This document shows positions 1 to 8,148 of a DNA stretch of 30,183 bases, in pieces; the first letter of the stretch is position 1; each line of letters opens with the position of its first letter. The notes beneath the pieces were generated by a model that searched no databases, was not told the origin of the DNA, and saw nothing but the letters and a program-made list of their open reading frames with translations. The DNA comes from JAMOBE01 sp039908285 (lineage in GTDB: Bacteria; Pseudomonadota; Alphaproteobacteria; Rhodospirillales; Rhodospirillaceae), in contig JAMOBE010000039.1 of NCBI GenBank assembly GCA_039908285.1, positions 1-30,183 of the forward strand, given 5' to 3'. The position numbers and the translations under genes were made by a program.

Positions 1-664
1 CCCGCAGGTGGACGAAATCAGCCGGCTTGGCCTCGCCTCCCTCAGCGAGGCGCTGGTGGCGCGGAGCGCCACGGTCATGGCCGAGCCCATGGGAGTCGAC
101 ATCGAGTCCGACACGATCCTGTTCTTCCCGCTGCTGTACTGGCCGGTGACTCCTGGACAGGCCCCCCTGTCGGCGGGCGCCGGGGCCCGGATCGGCGAGT
201 ACATGCGCCACGGCGGCCTGATCCTGTTCGACACCCGGGACGCCGACGCCCTGCCCATGAGCGGCGGCGGGGGCGACTCCCGCCTGACCCTGCGCACCCT
301 TTTGCGGACGGTGGACATTCCGGCCCTGGTGGCGACGCCCGCCGATCACGTCCTCGGCCGCTCGTTCTATCTGCTGAAGGAGTTTCCCGGCCGCGTCGCC
401 GGAGGAACGGTGTGGGTGGCCCGCGATCCCCGGGGCAACGACAGCGTCTCGCCGGTGGTGATCGGCGGCAACGACTGGGCCGGAGCCTGGGCGGGAGGCG
501 GCCGCGACGGCGGCCGGCCGCTGTTCCCGGTGGTCCCCGGCGGCGAGCGCCAGCGCGAACTGGCCTTCCGTTTCGGCATCAATCTGGTCATGTATGCCCT
601 GACCGGCAACTACAAGTCCGATCAGGTCCACCTTCCCGCCATTCTGGAGCGCCTCACCCAATGA
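1..664 (+). CDS. DUF4159 domain protein, C-terminal part (5' end outside window)
   Basis: The reading frame is open from the first bases of the window, so the N-terminus is missing; the GTG at 8 is probably internal. The visible part matches the DUF4159 domain: it opens with a VDEISRLGLASL segment, continues with EPMGVDIESD and FFPLLYWPV, and has a GGLILFDTRD strand typical of an amidotransferase-like fold. In related alphaproteobacteria such proteins have an N-terminal BatA-like membrane region and sit behind a MoxR ATPase and a DUF58 protein. That upstream context is family knowledge and is not visible here. The stop overlaps the next start in an ATGA, which implies translational coupling. 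The molecular function of the family is not established; a role in envelope or metallo-cofactor assembly is only a guess from the MoxR context. Confidence 0.8.
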   Translation, partial: PQVDEISRLGLASLSEALVARSATVMAEPMGVDIESDTILFFPLLYWPVTPGQAPLSAGAGARIGEYMRHGGLILFDTRDADALPMSGGGGDSRLTLRTLLRTVDIPALVATPADHVLGRSFYLLKEFPGRVAGGTVWVARDPRGNDSVSPVVIGGNDWAGAWAGGGRDGGRPLFPVVPGGERQRELAFRFGINLVMYALTGNYKSDQVHLPAILERLTQ

Positions 665-2766
665 CCCTCGGCCTTGGGAGCATCGTGATCGTCCCGCACC
701 TGCCGGCGGTGCTGCTGGCGGCGCTGACCGTCGCCGCCGTGGTGGTGCTGGCCATCGGGCTGGTGCGCCGGGCGCGCGGCGCCGGACTGCGGGTGGTGGC
801 GGTGGCGGCGCTGCTGGTGGCCCTCCTTGACCCGCGACTGGTCCAGGAGCGCCACACCCCCCGCAACGACGTGGCGGTGATCGTCGTCGACGAAAGCCCG
901 AGCCAGTCCATCGGCGACCGCCGCGCCGAGACCGCCGCCGCCCTGGCGACGGTGCGGGAGCGACTCGCCGGGCTGCCCCAGCTCGAGGTGCGGGTGGAGC
1001 GGCTGGAGGCGGCCGGCGGCGCCGCACTGGACGAGGGCACGCGTCTGTTCGCCGCCGTCCGCCGCGCCGTCGCCGACGTGCCGGGACGGCGCCTGGCCGG
1101 CGTGGTGCTGATCACCGACGGCCAGGTCCACGATGTTCCCGCCGATGCGGGCGCCAGCATCGGCGCGCCGGTGCACACCCTGCTGACCGGCCGGGCAGGG
1201 GAGGGCGATCGGCGGCTGGTGGTGGAGCGGGCGCCGGGCTACGGCATCGTCGGCCGCTCGGTGAGCGTCATGGTGCGGGTCGAGGACTCCGGAACCCCAG
1301 CGGCAACGGCGGCGGCTTCCCCGTCCCGACAGGCCCGGCTCACCATCCGTCGCGACGGCGCGTCGCCCTATACGGTGCCGGTGCCGGTGGGACGTCCCTT
1401 TCCGCTCCAGGTGGACGTCACCCACGGCGGCACCAACGTGGTGGAGATGGAGGTGGAGCCTGGCCCGGCCGAGCTGTCGCCGGCCAACAACCGCACCGCC
1501 CTGGCGGTCAGCGGCGTGCGGGATCGTCTCCGGGTGCTGCTGATTTCCGGGCGCCCCCATTCGGGCGAGCGCACGTGGCGAAATATCCTGAAGTCGGATC
1601 CCAATGTCGATCTGGTGCATTTCACCATCCTGCGGCCGCTGGAAAAGGACGACTTCACACCGCTGTCGGAACTGGCCCTGATTACCTTTCCCATGCGCGA
1701 GCTGTTCGAGGACAAGCTGTCGGAGTTCGACCTGGTGATCTTCGACCGCTACAGCCGCCACAGCCTTGTTCCCATGGAGTACATCGAGAACCTCGCCCAG
1801 TACGTGCGCAAGGGTGGAGCGGTGCTGGTGGCGGTCGGTCCGGAGTTCGCCGACAGCGCCAGCCTGTCCCGGACACCCCTCGGCGAGGTGCTGCCGGCCG
1901 ATCCCACCGGCCGGGTGTTCGAGGAAGGCTTTCGGCCCGAGGTGACCGGTACGGGTATCCGTCATCCTGTCACCGCCGGCCTGAACGGGGCTGGGACCGG
2001 GGCTGGGACGTCATCGCCGGCCTGGGGCCGCTGGCTGCGCCATGTCGACGCCGAGGCCAGGGGCGGCGAGGTGCTGATGACCGGTGTGGGGGGGCGGCCG
2101 CTCCTGGTGCTGGACCGGGTCGACGAGGGCCGGGTGGCGCTGCTCCTCAGCGACACCATCTGGCTGTGGGCGCGGGGCTGGGAGGGCGGCGGACCGCAGG
2201 CCGAACTGCTGCGCCGGCTGGCCCACTGGCTGATGCGCGAGCCGGCCCTGGAGGAGAACGCCCTGGCGGCCGAGGTGCGGGCCGGGGTCCTGACCGTGAC
2301 CCGCCGCAGCCTGACGCCCGGACCCTCCAGGGTGACGGTGACCACGCCCTCGGGCGACGAGCGCCCCCTCGACCTGACGGAAGACGGCAACGGCCGCGCC
2401 ACGGCAGCCCTCCCGGTGACCGAGCCGGGGCTCTATCGCATCGGCGATGGTGAACGAACGACGCTGGCGGCGGCGGGGTCGCTCAACCCGCCTGAACTCG
2501 TCGATCTGGTGTCCACCGACCGACTGCTGAGGCCGGTCGCCGAAGCCACCGGAGGAGGCGTGCTCCGCCTCTCGCAGACCGGAGTACCCACACTCCGCCG
2601 CATCCGCCCCGGACAAACACCCGCCGGTCGCGACTGGCTGGGCCTGGTCGCCAACGGGGACTATCTAGTCTCGGGCGTTCGCGAGGTGCCGCTGATGCCC
2701 CCGGCCCTGGCTCTCACCCTGGCCCTGGGCGGCCTGATCGCCGCCTGGTACCGGGAGGGGAGATAG
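661..2766 (+). CDS. VWA/glutamine amidotransferase-like integral membrane protein
   Basis: The ATG at 661 sits in the ATGA overlap with the preceding DUF4159 gene. A longer frame from 412 exists, but it only reads through that gene. The protein is 701 aa. Two hydrophobic segments (about residues 10-35 and 42-58) precede a von Willebrand factor A-like region with a DESPS motif at 77-81 (the MIDAS pattern DxSxS) and VLITDGQVHD further on. A class-I amidotransferase-like region follows (LRVLLISGRPHSGE, then DLVIFDRYS and KGGAVLVAVG), with no obvious catalytic Cys triad. A last hydrophobic segment (PPALALTLALGG) ends the protein. It is the usual partner of DUF4159 proteins beside MoxR-type ATPases. 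I infer a membrane-anchored adaptor; no substrate can be read from the sequence. A perfect palindrome starts 8 nt after the stop. Confidence 0.85.
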   Translation: MTLGLGSIVIVPHLPAVLLAALTVAAVVVLAIGLVRRARGAGLRVVAVAALLVALLDPRLVQERHTPRNDVAVIVVDESPSQSIGDRRAETAAALATVRERLAGLPQLEVRVERLEAAGGAALDEGTRLFAAVRRAVADVPGRRLAGVVLITDGQVHDVPADAGASIGAPVHTLLTGRAGEGDRRLVVERAPGYGIVGRSVSVMVRVEDSGTPAATAAASPSRQARLTIRRDGASPYTVPVPVGRPFPLQVDVTHGGTNVVEMEVEPGPAELSPANNRTALAVSGVRDRLRVLLISGRPHSGERTWRNILKSDPNVDLVHFTILRPLEKDDFTPLSELALITFPMRELFEDKLSEFDLVIFDRYSRHSLVPMEYIENLAQYVRKGGAVLVAVGPEFADSASLSRTPLGEVLPADPTGRVFEEGFRPEVTGTGIRHPVTAGLNGAGTGAGTSSPAWGRWLRHVDAEARGGEVLMTGVGGRPLLVLDRVDEGRVALLLSDTIWLWARGWEGGGPQAELLRRLAHWLMREPALEENALAAEVRAGVLTVTRRSLTPGPSRVTVTTPSGDERPLDLTEDGNGRATAALPVTEPGLYRIGDGERTTLAAAGSLNPPELVDLVSTDRLLRPVAEATGGGVLRLSQTGVPTLRRIRPGQTPAGRDWLGLVANGDYLVSGVREVPLMPPALALTLALGGLIAAWYREGR

Positions 2767-2774
2767 CCTTATAC

Positions 2775-2808
2775 GCTTTCCGGAAAGTCCCCGGACTTTC
2801 CGGAAAGC
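2775..2808. repeat. Perfect 16-bp-arm palindrome behind the VWA gene
   Basis: The arm at 2775-2790 (GCTTTCCGGAAAGTCC) is exactly complementary to 2793-2808, with a CC loop. Each arm also contains the self-palindrome CTTTCCGGAAAG. It begins 8 nt after the stop at 2766 and could terminate transcription, but no T-run follows on the + strand. It resembles the element at 2878-2913. Confidence 0.85.
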
Positions 2809-2877
2809 CGCGCTCAATCGCCGCGCGGCCTCCGGCCTTGGCTTTCGGCGCAGGGGCGCCGGCCCGCGTTGCGGGCT

Positions 2878-2913
2878 CGGTTTCTAGAAAATCCACGGAT
2901 TTTCTGGAAACCG
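2878..2913. repeat. Palindrome (17-bp arms, one mismatch) behind the flaF-like gene
   Basis: The arm at 2878-2894 (CGGTTTCTAGAAAATCC) pairs with 2897-2913 except for one base, around an AC loop. It lies 2 nt beyond the stop of the minus-strand flaF-like gene. Its plan matches the 2775 element: a TTTCnnGAAA core in each arm and TCC/GGA at the tip. It may act as a transcript-end hairpin without a U-tract, or as a REP-like repeat. Confidence 0.8.
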
Positions 2914-2915
2914 TA

Positions 2916-3278
2916 TTACTTGCTCAGCAGCCGGCTCCGGCCTTCGAGCAATCCCTCGGAGATCTGGAGATTGGTGTTGATCAGCGAATCGAGAACCTCG
3001 TCGGTAATCCCGTTCTCCAGCTCGAAGGTCTTCTGCGCGGTGTACTTGCTGAGGCGCAGAAGATTCGCCGCAACTTCCGGCGGCAGGGCGGACTGATTGG
3101 TGTCCACCATGGTGCGGATTGCCACCCACAACTTGAGATTGTCATCGAGGGCCTGGGTCAAGGCGGGTCCGTCGCCTTTGGCCTTGGCCTCGGAAATGGC
3201 CAGAGCCGCCTGCGTCAAGGCGAAGGCATCTTCCTCAAGACGCTCGACGCTGCCGTTGCCATTGCTCTTGGTCGACAT
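2916..3278 (-). CDS. flaF: FlaF-like flagellin synthesis/secretion regulator
   Basis: The protein is 120 aa, starting at ATG 3278 with a strong AAGGGGG site at 3286-3292. It is acidic and largely helical, with no signal peptide or membrane segment. Its spacing of conserved positions fits the FlaF family (PF07309): an ALDDNLKLW segment, then LPPEVAANLLRL, then LINTNLQISEGL near the end. In Caulobacter FlaF is needed for flagellin synthesis and secretion and works against FlbT. No flagellin or flbT gene is in the window, so this copy lies away from a flagellar cluster. It sits 63 bp behind chvG on the same strand and may share its transcript. The assignment comes from recalled family patterns; a diverged paralogue with another role is possible. 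Confidence 0.55.
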   Translation of the reverse strand: MSTKSNGNGSVERLEEDAFALTQAALAISEAKAKGDGPALTQALDDNLKLWVAIRTMVDTNQSALPPEVAANLLRLSKYTAQKTFELENGITDEVLDSLINTNLQISEGLLEGRSRLLSK

Positions 3279-3341
3279 GAATACACCCCCTTGTTCTGGC
3301 AGGCGCGAAGCGCGCGTGCCGGTCCAGTGTTCAGGGTTGAA

Positions 3342-5213
3342 CTATACCCCCAACCTTGTACGGACTAAACCGCTTTTTGCGACCCGCGTGGAAATTGCGC
3401 CGGCCGAGCCGATGGGAAGGCGGATCACGAAGCGGGCGCCGCCCGATGCTCCCTCCACCGGTCCCGGACGGTTGGTGGCGGTGATGGTGCCGCCGTGGGC
3501 GGTGACGATCTGCCTCGAGATGGACAGCCCAAGGCCCGAGTGGGCGCCGAACGTCTCGCCGCTGGGTCGCTCACGGTAGAAGCGGTCGAAAATGGCGTCC
3601 TCGCGACCGGCGGGTATCCCCGGCCCTTCGTCCTCCACCGCCATCCACACCGACGCCTCCTCGCGGCCGGCGCGCAGGGTGATGGTGCCGCCCGGGGGGC
3701 TGAACGAGACGGCGTTGGCGATGAGGTTGCGGATCACCTGGACCAGCCGCCCCTCGATGCCCTCCACGGTCAGGGGATCGTCGGCCGGGGCATCCGCTTC
3801 CGCGATGGCCAGGGCGAAGGACGGCCCCTCCGGCCCGGTGGTGGCGCCGTAGACCTCGACCAGGGTCTCCAGCAGGCGGCGGACCTGGACCGGCCCGGAC
3901 TCGGCCCGGGACAGCTCGGCGTCGAGGCGCGAGGCATCGGAAATGTCGCTGATGAGGCGGTCGAGCCGGGTCACATCGTCCTGGATCACGGCCATCAGGC
4001 GTTTCTGCCGCTCAGGGTCGCCGACGCGGGCCACCGTCTCGACGGCACTGCGGATGGAGGTGAGCGGATTCTTGATCTCGTGGGCCACGTCGGCGGCAAA
4101 GCGCTCGATGGCATCCATCCGCTGCCAGAGGGCGTCCACCATTTCCCGCAGCGCCAGGGCCAGTTCGCCGATTTCGTCATGACGGGAGCCGAACTCGGGG
4201 ATCGCCTCCCGCCGCCCGTGTCCCGACCGCACCCTCTCGGCGGCATCGGCAAGGCGGGTGATCGGCCGGGCGATGGTCCCCGACAGGTAGATCGACAACA
4301 GCACGGTCAGAAGCGCCGTGCCGAAGAACATCTCCAGGATGGCGAGGCGGACGTTGAACAGATTCTCCTCCAGCGGCTCGCCGTTGTGGGACAGCATCAG
4401 CGCCCCCACGACCCGCTTGTAGTGCTGCACCGGCACGGCGACGCTGAGCAGGCGTCCGCGATCGCTGTAGGCCCGCACCGCACCGGCCGGCTCGCCACCG
4501 AGAGCCTCCTGCACCTCGCCATAGTCGGCCGCCGCCTGCCTGGCCCGCTCGCCATAGACCGGCAGGCTGGCGTCGCCCGACAGTCCATGGAGCACCCGGT
4601 CGTACAGGCCCCGGAGGCCCCCCATCAGGGTGCGGCCATCGTCGGGCGGCGGCAGGTCCTCCACCTGCACCATGCCGCCGGGTCCGGTGAGCAGCCGGCT
4701 GTCGGCCACCAGGGCGCCGTCGGTCCCGAACAGCCGCGCCCGCACGTCGGCCGGCTCGGCCAGGCGGCGGATCATCAGGCGCGCCTTGTCCGCCAGCAGC
4801 CGGTGCCCCGAGACCGGAACGACGATGGTGCGACGTCTGCTTCCGAACTCGCCCGCCCTGGCCTCGGCCTCGGGATCGATGACCTTGATCCCCCCCAGCA
4901 TGACCGTGCCCGGATCGAGAACCGAGACCGGATTGTTGGGCACGGTCTGCCCCACCTCCCCGGCCTCGGGGTCCCAGAGGACCGTGTCCACCGCCACGGC
5001 ACCCTCGCCGACGGCGGCGGCGATGACCTCGGCGTTGGTGCGCAGCGCCGCCAGTTCCGAGGCGATGAGCGCCTGTTCGTACTGATCGACGTAGAGAAGA
5101 CCCGCCACCAGGATGATCGGCGCCATCAGGTTGACGGCCAGGATGCGCCACGTCAGCGGCGACCCCAGCACCCGACGACGACGACGGGCCCCGTCAGCCT
5201 CTGACACCGTCAC
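3342..5213 (-). CDS. chvG: ChvG/ExoS-type sensor histidine kinase
   Basis: The protein is 623 aa. A membrane segment at about residues 22-42 and a second at about 290-312 enclose a roughly 245-residue periplasmic sensor region of the Stimulus_sens_1 type. A HAMP linker (about 312-370) follows, then a HisKA domain with the phospho-acceptor in AHEIKNPLTS (His378), and an HATPase domain with an N-box (RNLIANAVSFS), DEGPGIP and GLGLS. ChvG senses acid or envelope stress in Rhizobiales and phosphorylates ChvI. The start overlaps the chvI stop in a GTGA. A second in-frame GTG at 5207 has a better-spaced GGAG and could be the real start. In many alphaproteobacteria hprK and PTS genes follow chvG; here a flaF-like gene follows instead. 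Confidence 0.92.
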   Translation of the reverse strand: MTVSEADGARRRRRVLGSPLTWRILAVNLMAPIILVAGLLYVDQYEQALIASELAALRTNAEVIAAAVGEGAVAVDTVLWDPEAGEVGQTVPNNPVSVLDPGTVMLGGIKVIDPEAEARAGEFGSRRRTIVVPVSGHRLLADKARLMIRRLAEPADVRARLFGTDGALVADSRLLTGPGGMVQVEDLPPPDDGRTLMGGLRGLYDRVLHGLSGDASLPVYGERARQAAADYGEVQEALGGEPAGAVRAYSDRGRLLSVAVPVQHYKRVVGALMLSHNGEPLEENLFNVRLAILEMFFGTALLTVLLSIYLSGTIARPITRLADAAERVRSGHGRREAIPEFGSRHDEIGELALALREMVDALWQRMDAIERFAADVAHEIKNPLTSIRSAVETVARVGDPERQKRLMAVIQDDVTRLDRLISDISDASRLDAELSRAESGPVQVRRLLETLVEVYGATTGPEGPSFALAIAEADAPADDPLTVEGIEGRLVQVIRNLIANAVSFSPPGGTITLRAGREEASVWMAVEDEGPGIPAGREDAIFDRFYRERPSGETFGAHSGLGLSISRQIVTAHGGTITATNRPGPVEGASGGARFVIRLPIGSAGAISTRVAKSGLVRTRLGV

Positions 5214-5920
5214 TCCGATCCGCCCTTGTAGCGGTAACCGACGCCGTAGAGGGTCTCGATTTCGGAAAAGCCCTCGTCGACCTCGCGGAACTTGCGACGC
5301 AGGCGCTTGATGTGGCTGTCGATGGTGCGGTCATCCACGTAGATGTGTTCGCCATAGGCGGCGTCGATGAGCTGGTCGCGGCTCTTGACGTGTCCCGGCC
5401 GCTGGGCCAGGGCCTCGAGGAGCAGGAACTCGGTGACGGTGAGGTCCACCGCCCCCCCCTTCCACGTGCACATGTGACGCCCGACGTCCAGCACCAGGTC
5501 GCCACGCACCAGGGTCTTGTCCGCTCCGCCCGCCCCCGTTCCGACTCCCGACTTCAGGTCGGAGCGACGGGTCAGGGCGCGGATGCGCTCGATCAGAAGA
5601 CGCTGGGAGAAGGGCTTCTTGATGTAGTCGTCGGCCCCCATGCGCAGTCCCAGAAGCTCATCCACCTCGTCGTCCTTGGAGGTGAGGAAGATGACGGGAA
5701 TGGCGCTTTTCTGGCGCAGGCGGCGCAGCAGCTCCATGCCATCCATGCGCGGCATCTTGATGTCGAGCACGGCGAGATCCACCGGATCGCCGGTGATGCC
5801 GGCCAGCGCCGAGGCGCCGTCGGTGTAGGTGCGCACCTTGAAGCCCTCCGCCTCCAGGGCCATGGAAACCGAGGTCAGGATATTGCGGTCGTCATCGACC
5901 AGGGCGATGGTATGAGGCAC
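5210..5920 (-). CDS. chvI: ChvI-type OmpR-family response regulator
   Basis: The protein is 236 aa, starting at GTG 5920 with a GGAGGGA site at 5927-5933. The receiver domain (about 1-120) has the acidic pocket LVDDD, the phospho-acceptor Asp53 in VLDIKMP, and LTSK and KKPF later. A winged-helix OmpR/PhoB DNA-binding domain (about 145-232) ends in RTIDSHIKRLRRKF and YGVGYRYKG. A Gly-rich linker (GVGTGAGG) joins them. It is the cognate regulator of the overlapping chvG. In Sinorhizobium and Agrobacterium this pair controls exopolysaccharide, motility and acid response. Transcription diverges from the molybdopterin gene across 160 bp of upstream DNA rich in CCGT-type short repeats. Confidence 0.93.
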   Translation of the reverse strand: MPHTIALVDDDRNILTSVSMALEAEGFKVRTYTDGASALAGITGDPVDLAVLDIKMPRMDGMELLRRLRQKSAIPVIFLTSKDDEVDELLGLRMGADDYIKKPFSQRLLIERIRALTRRSDLKSGVGTGAGGADKTLVRGDLVLDVGRHMCTWKGGAVDLTVTEFLLLEALAQRPGHVKSRDQLIDAAYGEHIYVDDRTIDSHIKRLRRKFREVDEGFSEIETLYGVGYRYKGGSE

Positions 5921-6026
5921 GAGTCATCCCTCCGCTCGTCCGTCTCTCCGCTCGTTCGTCCGTCCGTCCCTCCATTCTTACCGCACGGTGCCCCCCATTC
6001 ATAGCGGCTCGCGCGTTTCCCTCGTC

Positions 6027-6056
6027 TTGCCGCGGCGATCCATCGGCTGGTAAAGT
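6027..6056 (+). promoter_or_regulatory. Weak sigma70-like promoter before the oxidoreductase
   Basis: TTGCCG at 6027-6032 and TAAAGT at 6051-6056 are 18 bp apart, 24 bp before the ATG at 6081. Both boxes deviate from consensus, so this is a suggestion only. Confidence 0.25.
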
Positions 6057-6080
6057 CCCCCCTCAATCGGGAGGCCGGCC

Positions 6081-8144
6081 ATGTCGATCGAGATCGTTCG
6101 CTCCGTCTGTCCCCATGACTGCCCCGGCGCCTGTTCGCTGGAGGTGGAGCGCCCCGCACCCGACCGCATCGGCCGGGTGAGGGGGGCCGCCGGGCATCCC
6201 TATACCGATGGCGTCGTCTGCGCCAAGGTGGCACGCTATGCCGAGCGGGTCCACCATCCGCAGCGCCTGACCACGCCGCTCCGCCGCATCGGACCGAAGG
6301 GATCGGGAGCCTTCGCCCCGCTGTCGTGGGACGAGGCCCTCGATAGTCTGGCCGAGGCCATCGCCGCCGCGACCCGCCGCCACGGCCCCGAGGCGGTGTG
6401 GCCCTATTTCTATGGCGGCACCATGGGCCAGGTGCAGCGGCCGGCGGTGGACCGGCTGCGCCACGCCATGGGCTGGTCGCGCCAGGGGATGACCATTTGC
6501 GCCGCCATCGCCGGGGCCGGCTGGATGGCCGGGGTGGGCGCCCGATGGGGCACCGATCCCCGCGAAATCGCCGAGGCCGACCTGATCGTCCTCTGGGGCA
6601 TGAACCCGGTGGCGACCCAGGTCAACGTCATGAGCCTGATCGCCACGGCGCGCAAGACCCGTGGCGCCAGGCTGGTGGTGATCGATCCGTGGCGCACCGC
6701 GACCGCCGCCGTCGCCGACCTTCACCTGGCTCCGAAACCCGGCACCGATGGAGCCCTGGCCTGTGCGGTGATGCATGTGCTGCTGCGGGATGGACTGGCC
6801 GACCGCGACTACATGGCGCGACTGACCGACGCCTCTCCGGCCCTTGAGCGTCACCTTGAGACCCGCACGCCGGAGTGGGCCGCGGCCATCACCGGCCTGA
6901 CCCCGGAGGTGATCGAGGGCTTCGCCCGCCGCTATGGGAACTGCAAACGGAGTTACATCCGTTTCGGCTACGGAATGAGTCGGAGCAGGAACGGAGCCGC
7001 CGGGCTGCATGCCGCCTCCTGTCTGCCGGCGATGACCGGGGCGTGGGCTTACCGGGGCGGCGGGGCGCTGCTCGGCACCTCCGGGGTGTTCGGCCTCGAT
7101 ACCCGCGCGGTGGATGGCTCGGACATGCGGGACCGGGGCGTGCGGGATCTCGACATGTGCCAGATCGGCCGGGTGCTGACGGGGGATGGGGAGGCGCTGA
7201 AGGGCGGGCCGCCGGTCGCCGTGATGCTGGTGCAGAACGCCAATCCGGCGGCGACGGCCCCTGAAAGTGCGCGGGTGCGGGAGGGACTGTCGCGGGAGGA
7301 CCTGTTCCTGTGCGTGCACGAGCAGTTCATGACCGACACGGCGGCGCTGGCCGATCTGGTGCTGCCCGCCACCACCTTCCTCGAGCACGACGACCTGTAC
7401 ACGTCCTATGGCCATACCTTCCTTCAGGCGTCGCGGGCGGTGATCGCCCCGGTCGGGCAGTTGCGCTCGAACCACGACCTGATCGAGGCCCTGGCGGCGC
7501 GGCTTCGTGTGTCGCATCCGGCCTTCGGGCTTTCGGCGTGGGAGATGGTGGACCGGGTGCTGACGGCGTCGTCCCACCCGGGGGCCGAGGCGGTGCTGGC
7601 CGCCGGGTGGATCGACTGCGCCCGGCCCTTCGCCGTTCAGCACTTCCTGGAGGGCTTTCCCGGCCCCGGCGGCCGGTTCCGCTTCGCCCCCGACTGGGCG
7701 CGGCTCGGACCCGATCATGCGGGGATGCCGGCGCTCCCCGACCACATGCCGGTGCTGGAGGAGACGGACGCGGAGCATCCCTTCCGGCTGGTGACGGCGC
7801 CGTCCCGGCACTTCCTCAACACCTCGTTCACCGAGACTCCGTCGTCACGCCAGGCCGCCGGCCGCCCGACCGTCCTGATCCACCCCGAGGATGCGGCGGC
7901 CCTTGGCCTCACGGCCGGCGAGCGGGTGCGCCTTGGCAACCGCCGCGGCGCGGTGGACGTCCACGTCGAGCCCTCTCCCGACTTGACACGGGGCGTGGTG
8001 GTGGTGGAGAGCATCTGGCCCGGGTCCGCCTTCGCGGGGGGCCTCGGCATCAATACTCTGGTCGGAGCCGATCGGGTGGCCCCGGCGGGAGGGGCCGCGT
8101 TTCATGACACCGCCGTCTGGCTGCGTCGTCTGGAGGAGACCTGA
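6081..8144 (+). CDS. Molybdopterin (DMSO reductase family) oxidoreductase
   Basis: The protein is 687 aa, starting at ATG 6081 behind GGGAGG. The N-terminal [4Fe-4S] motif is visible as Cys10, Cys14 and Cys18 (CPHDCPGAC) with Cys47 in VVCAKV. The molybdopterin-binding core follows, with LIVLWGMNPVAT and DPWRTAT for dinucleotide binding and LVLPATTFLEHDD further on. A C-terminal molydop-binding beta-barrel (HFLNTSFTETPS, LTAGERVRLGNRRG) closes the protein. Cys140 in GMTICAAIAG is a possible molybdenum ligand. There is no Tat signal, so it is probably cytoplasmic. The substrate cannot be told from sequence; formate dehydrogenase-, BisC- and thiosulfate reductase-like relatives share this architecture. 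No electron-transfer subunit or cofactor chaperone gene is adjacent. mipZ starts 4 nt after the stop. Confidence 0.88.
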   Translation: MSIEIVRSVCPHDCPGACSLEVERPAPDRIGRVRGAAGHPYTDGVVCAKVARYAERVHHPQRLTTPLRRIGPKGSGAFAPLSWDEALDSLAEAIAAATRRHGPEAVWPYFYGGTMGQVQRPAVDRLRHAMGWSRQGMTICAAIAGAGWMAGVGARWGTDPREIAEADLIVLWGMNPVATQVNVMSLIATARKTRGARLVVIDPWRTATAAVADLHLAPKPGTDGALACAVMHVLLRDGLADRDYMARLTDASPALERHLETRTPEWAAAITGLTPEVIEGFARRYGNCKRSYIRFGYGMSRSRNGAAGLHAASCLPAMTGAWAYRGGGALLGTSGVFGLDTRAVDGSDMRDRGVRDLDMCQIGRVLTGDGEALKGGPPVAVMLVQNANPAATAPESARVREGLSREDLFLCVHEQFMTDTAALADLVLPATTFLEHDDLYTSYGHTFLQASRAVIAPVGQLRSNHDLIEALAARLRVSHPAFGLSAWEMVDRVLTASSHPGAEAVLAAGWIDCARPFAVQHFLEGFPGPGGRFRFAPDWARLGPDHAGMPALPDHMPVLEETDAEHPFRLVTAPSRHFLNTSFTETPSSRQAAGRPTVLIHPEDAAALGLTAGERVRLGNRRGAVDVHVEPSPDLTRGVVVVESIWPGSAFAGGLGINTLVGADRVAPAGGAAFHDTAVWLRRLEET

Positions 8145-8148
8145 AGGA

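Noticed and set aside
622..1965. 447-codon minus-strand frame over the VWA gene
   Set aside because: Mirror frame of a well-supported gene; no ribosome-binding site or motif.
5934..5975. CCGT-type short repeats upstream of chvI as ChvI binding sites
   Set aside because: The pattern is low-complexity C/T-rich DNA without a clear spaced direct repeat like a known OmpR-family site.
6063..7811. 582-codon open frame antisense to the molybdopterin oxidoreductase
   Set aside because: Shadow frame; low-complexity Arg/Gly/His composition with no domain.
8104..8148. N-terminal extension of mipZ from 8104
   Set aside because: It overlaps the oxidoreductase end and adds 15 residues with no homology to ParA/MipZ.
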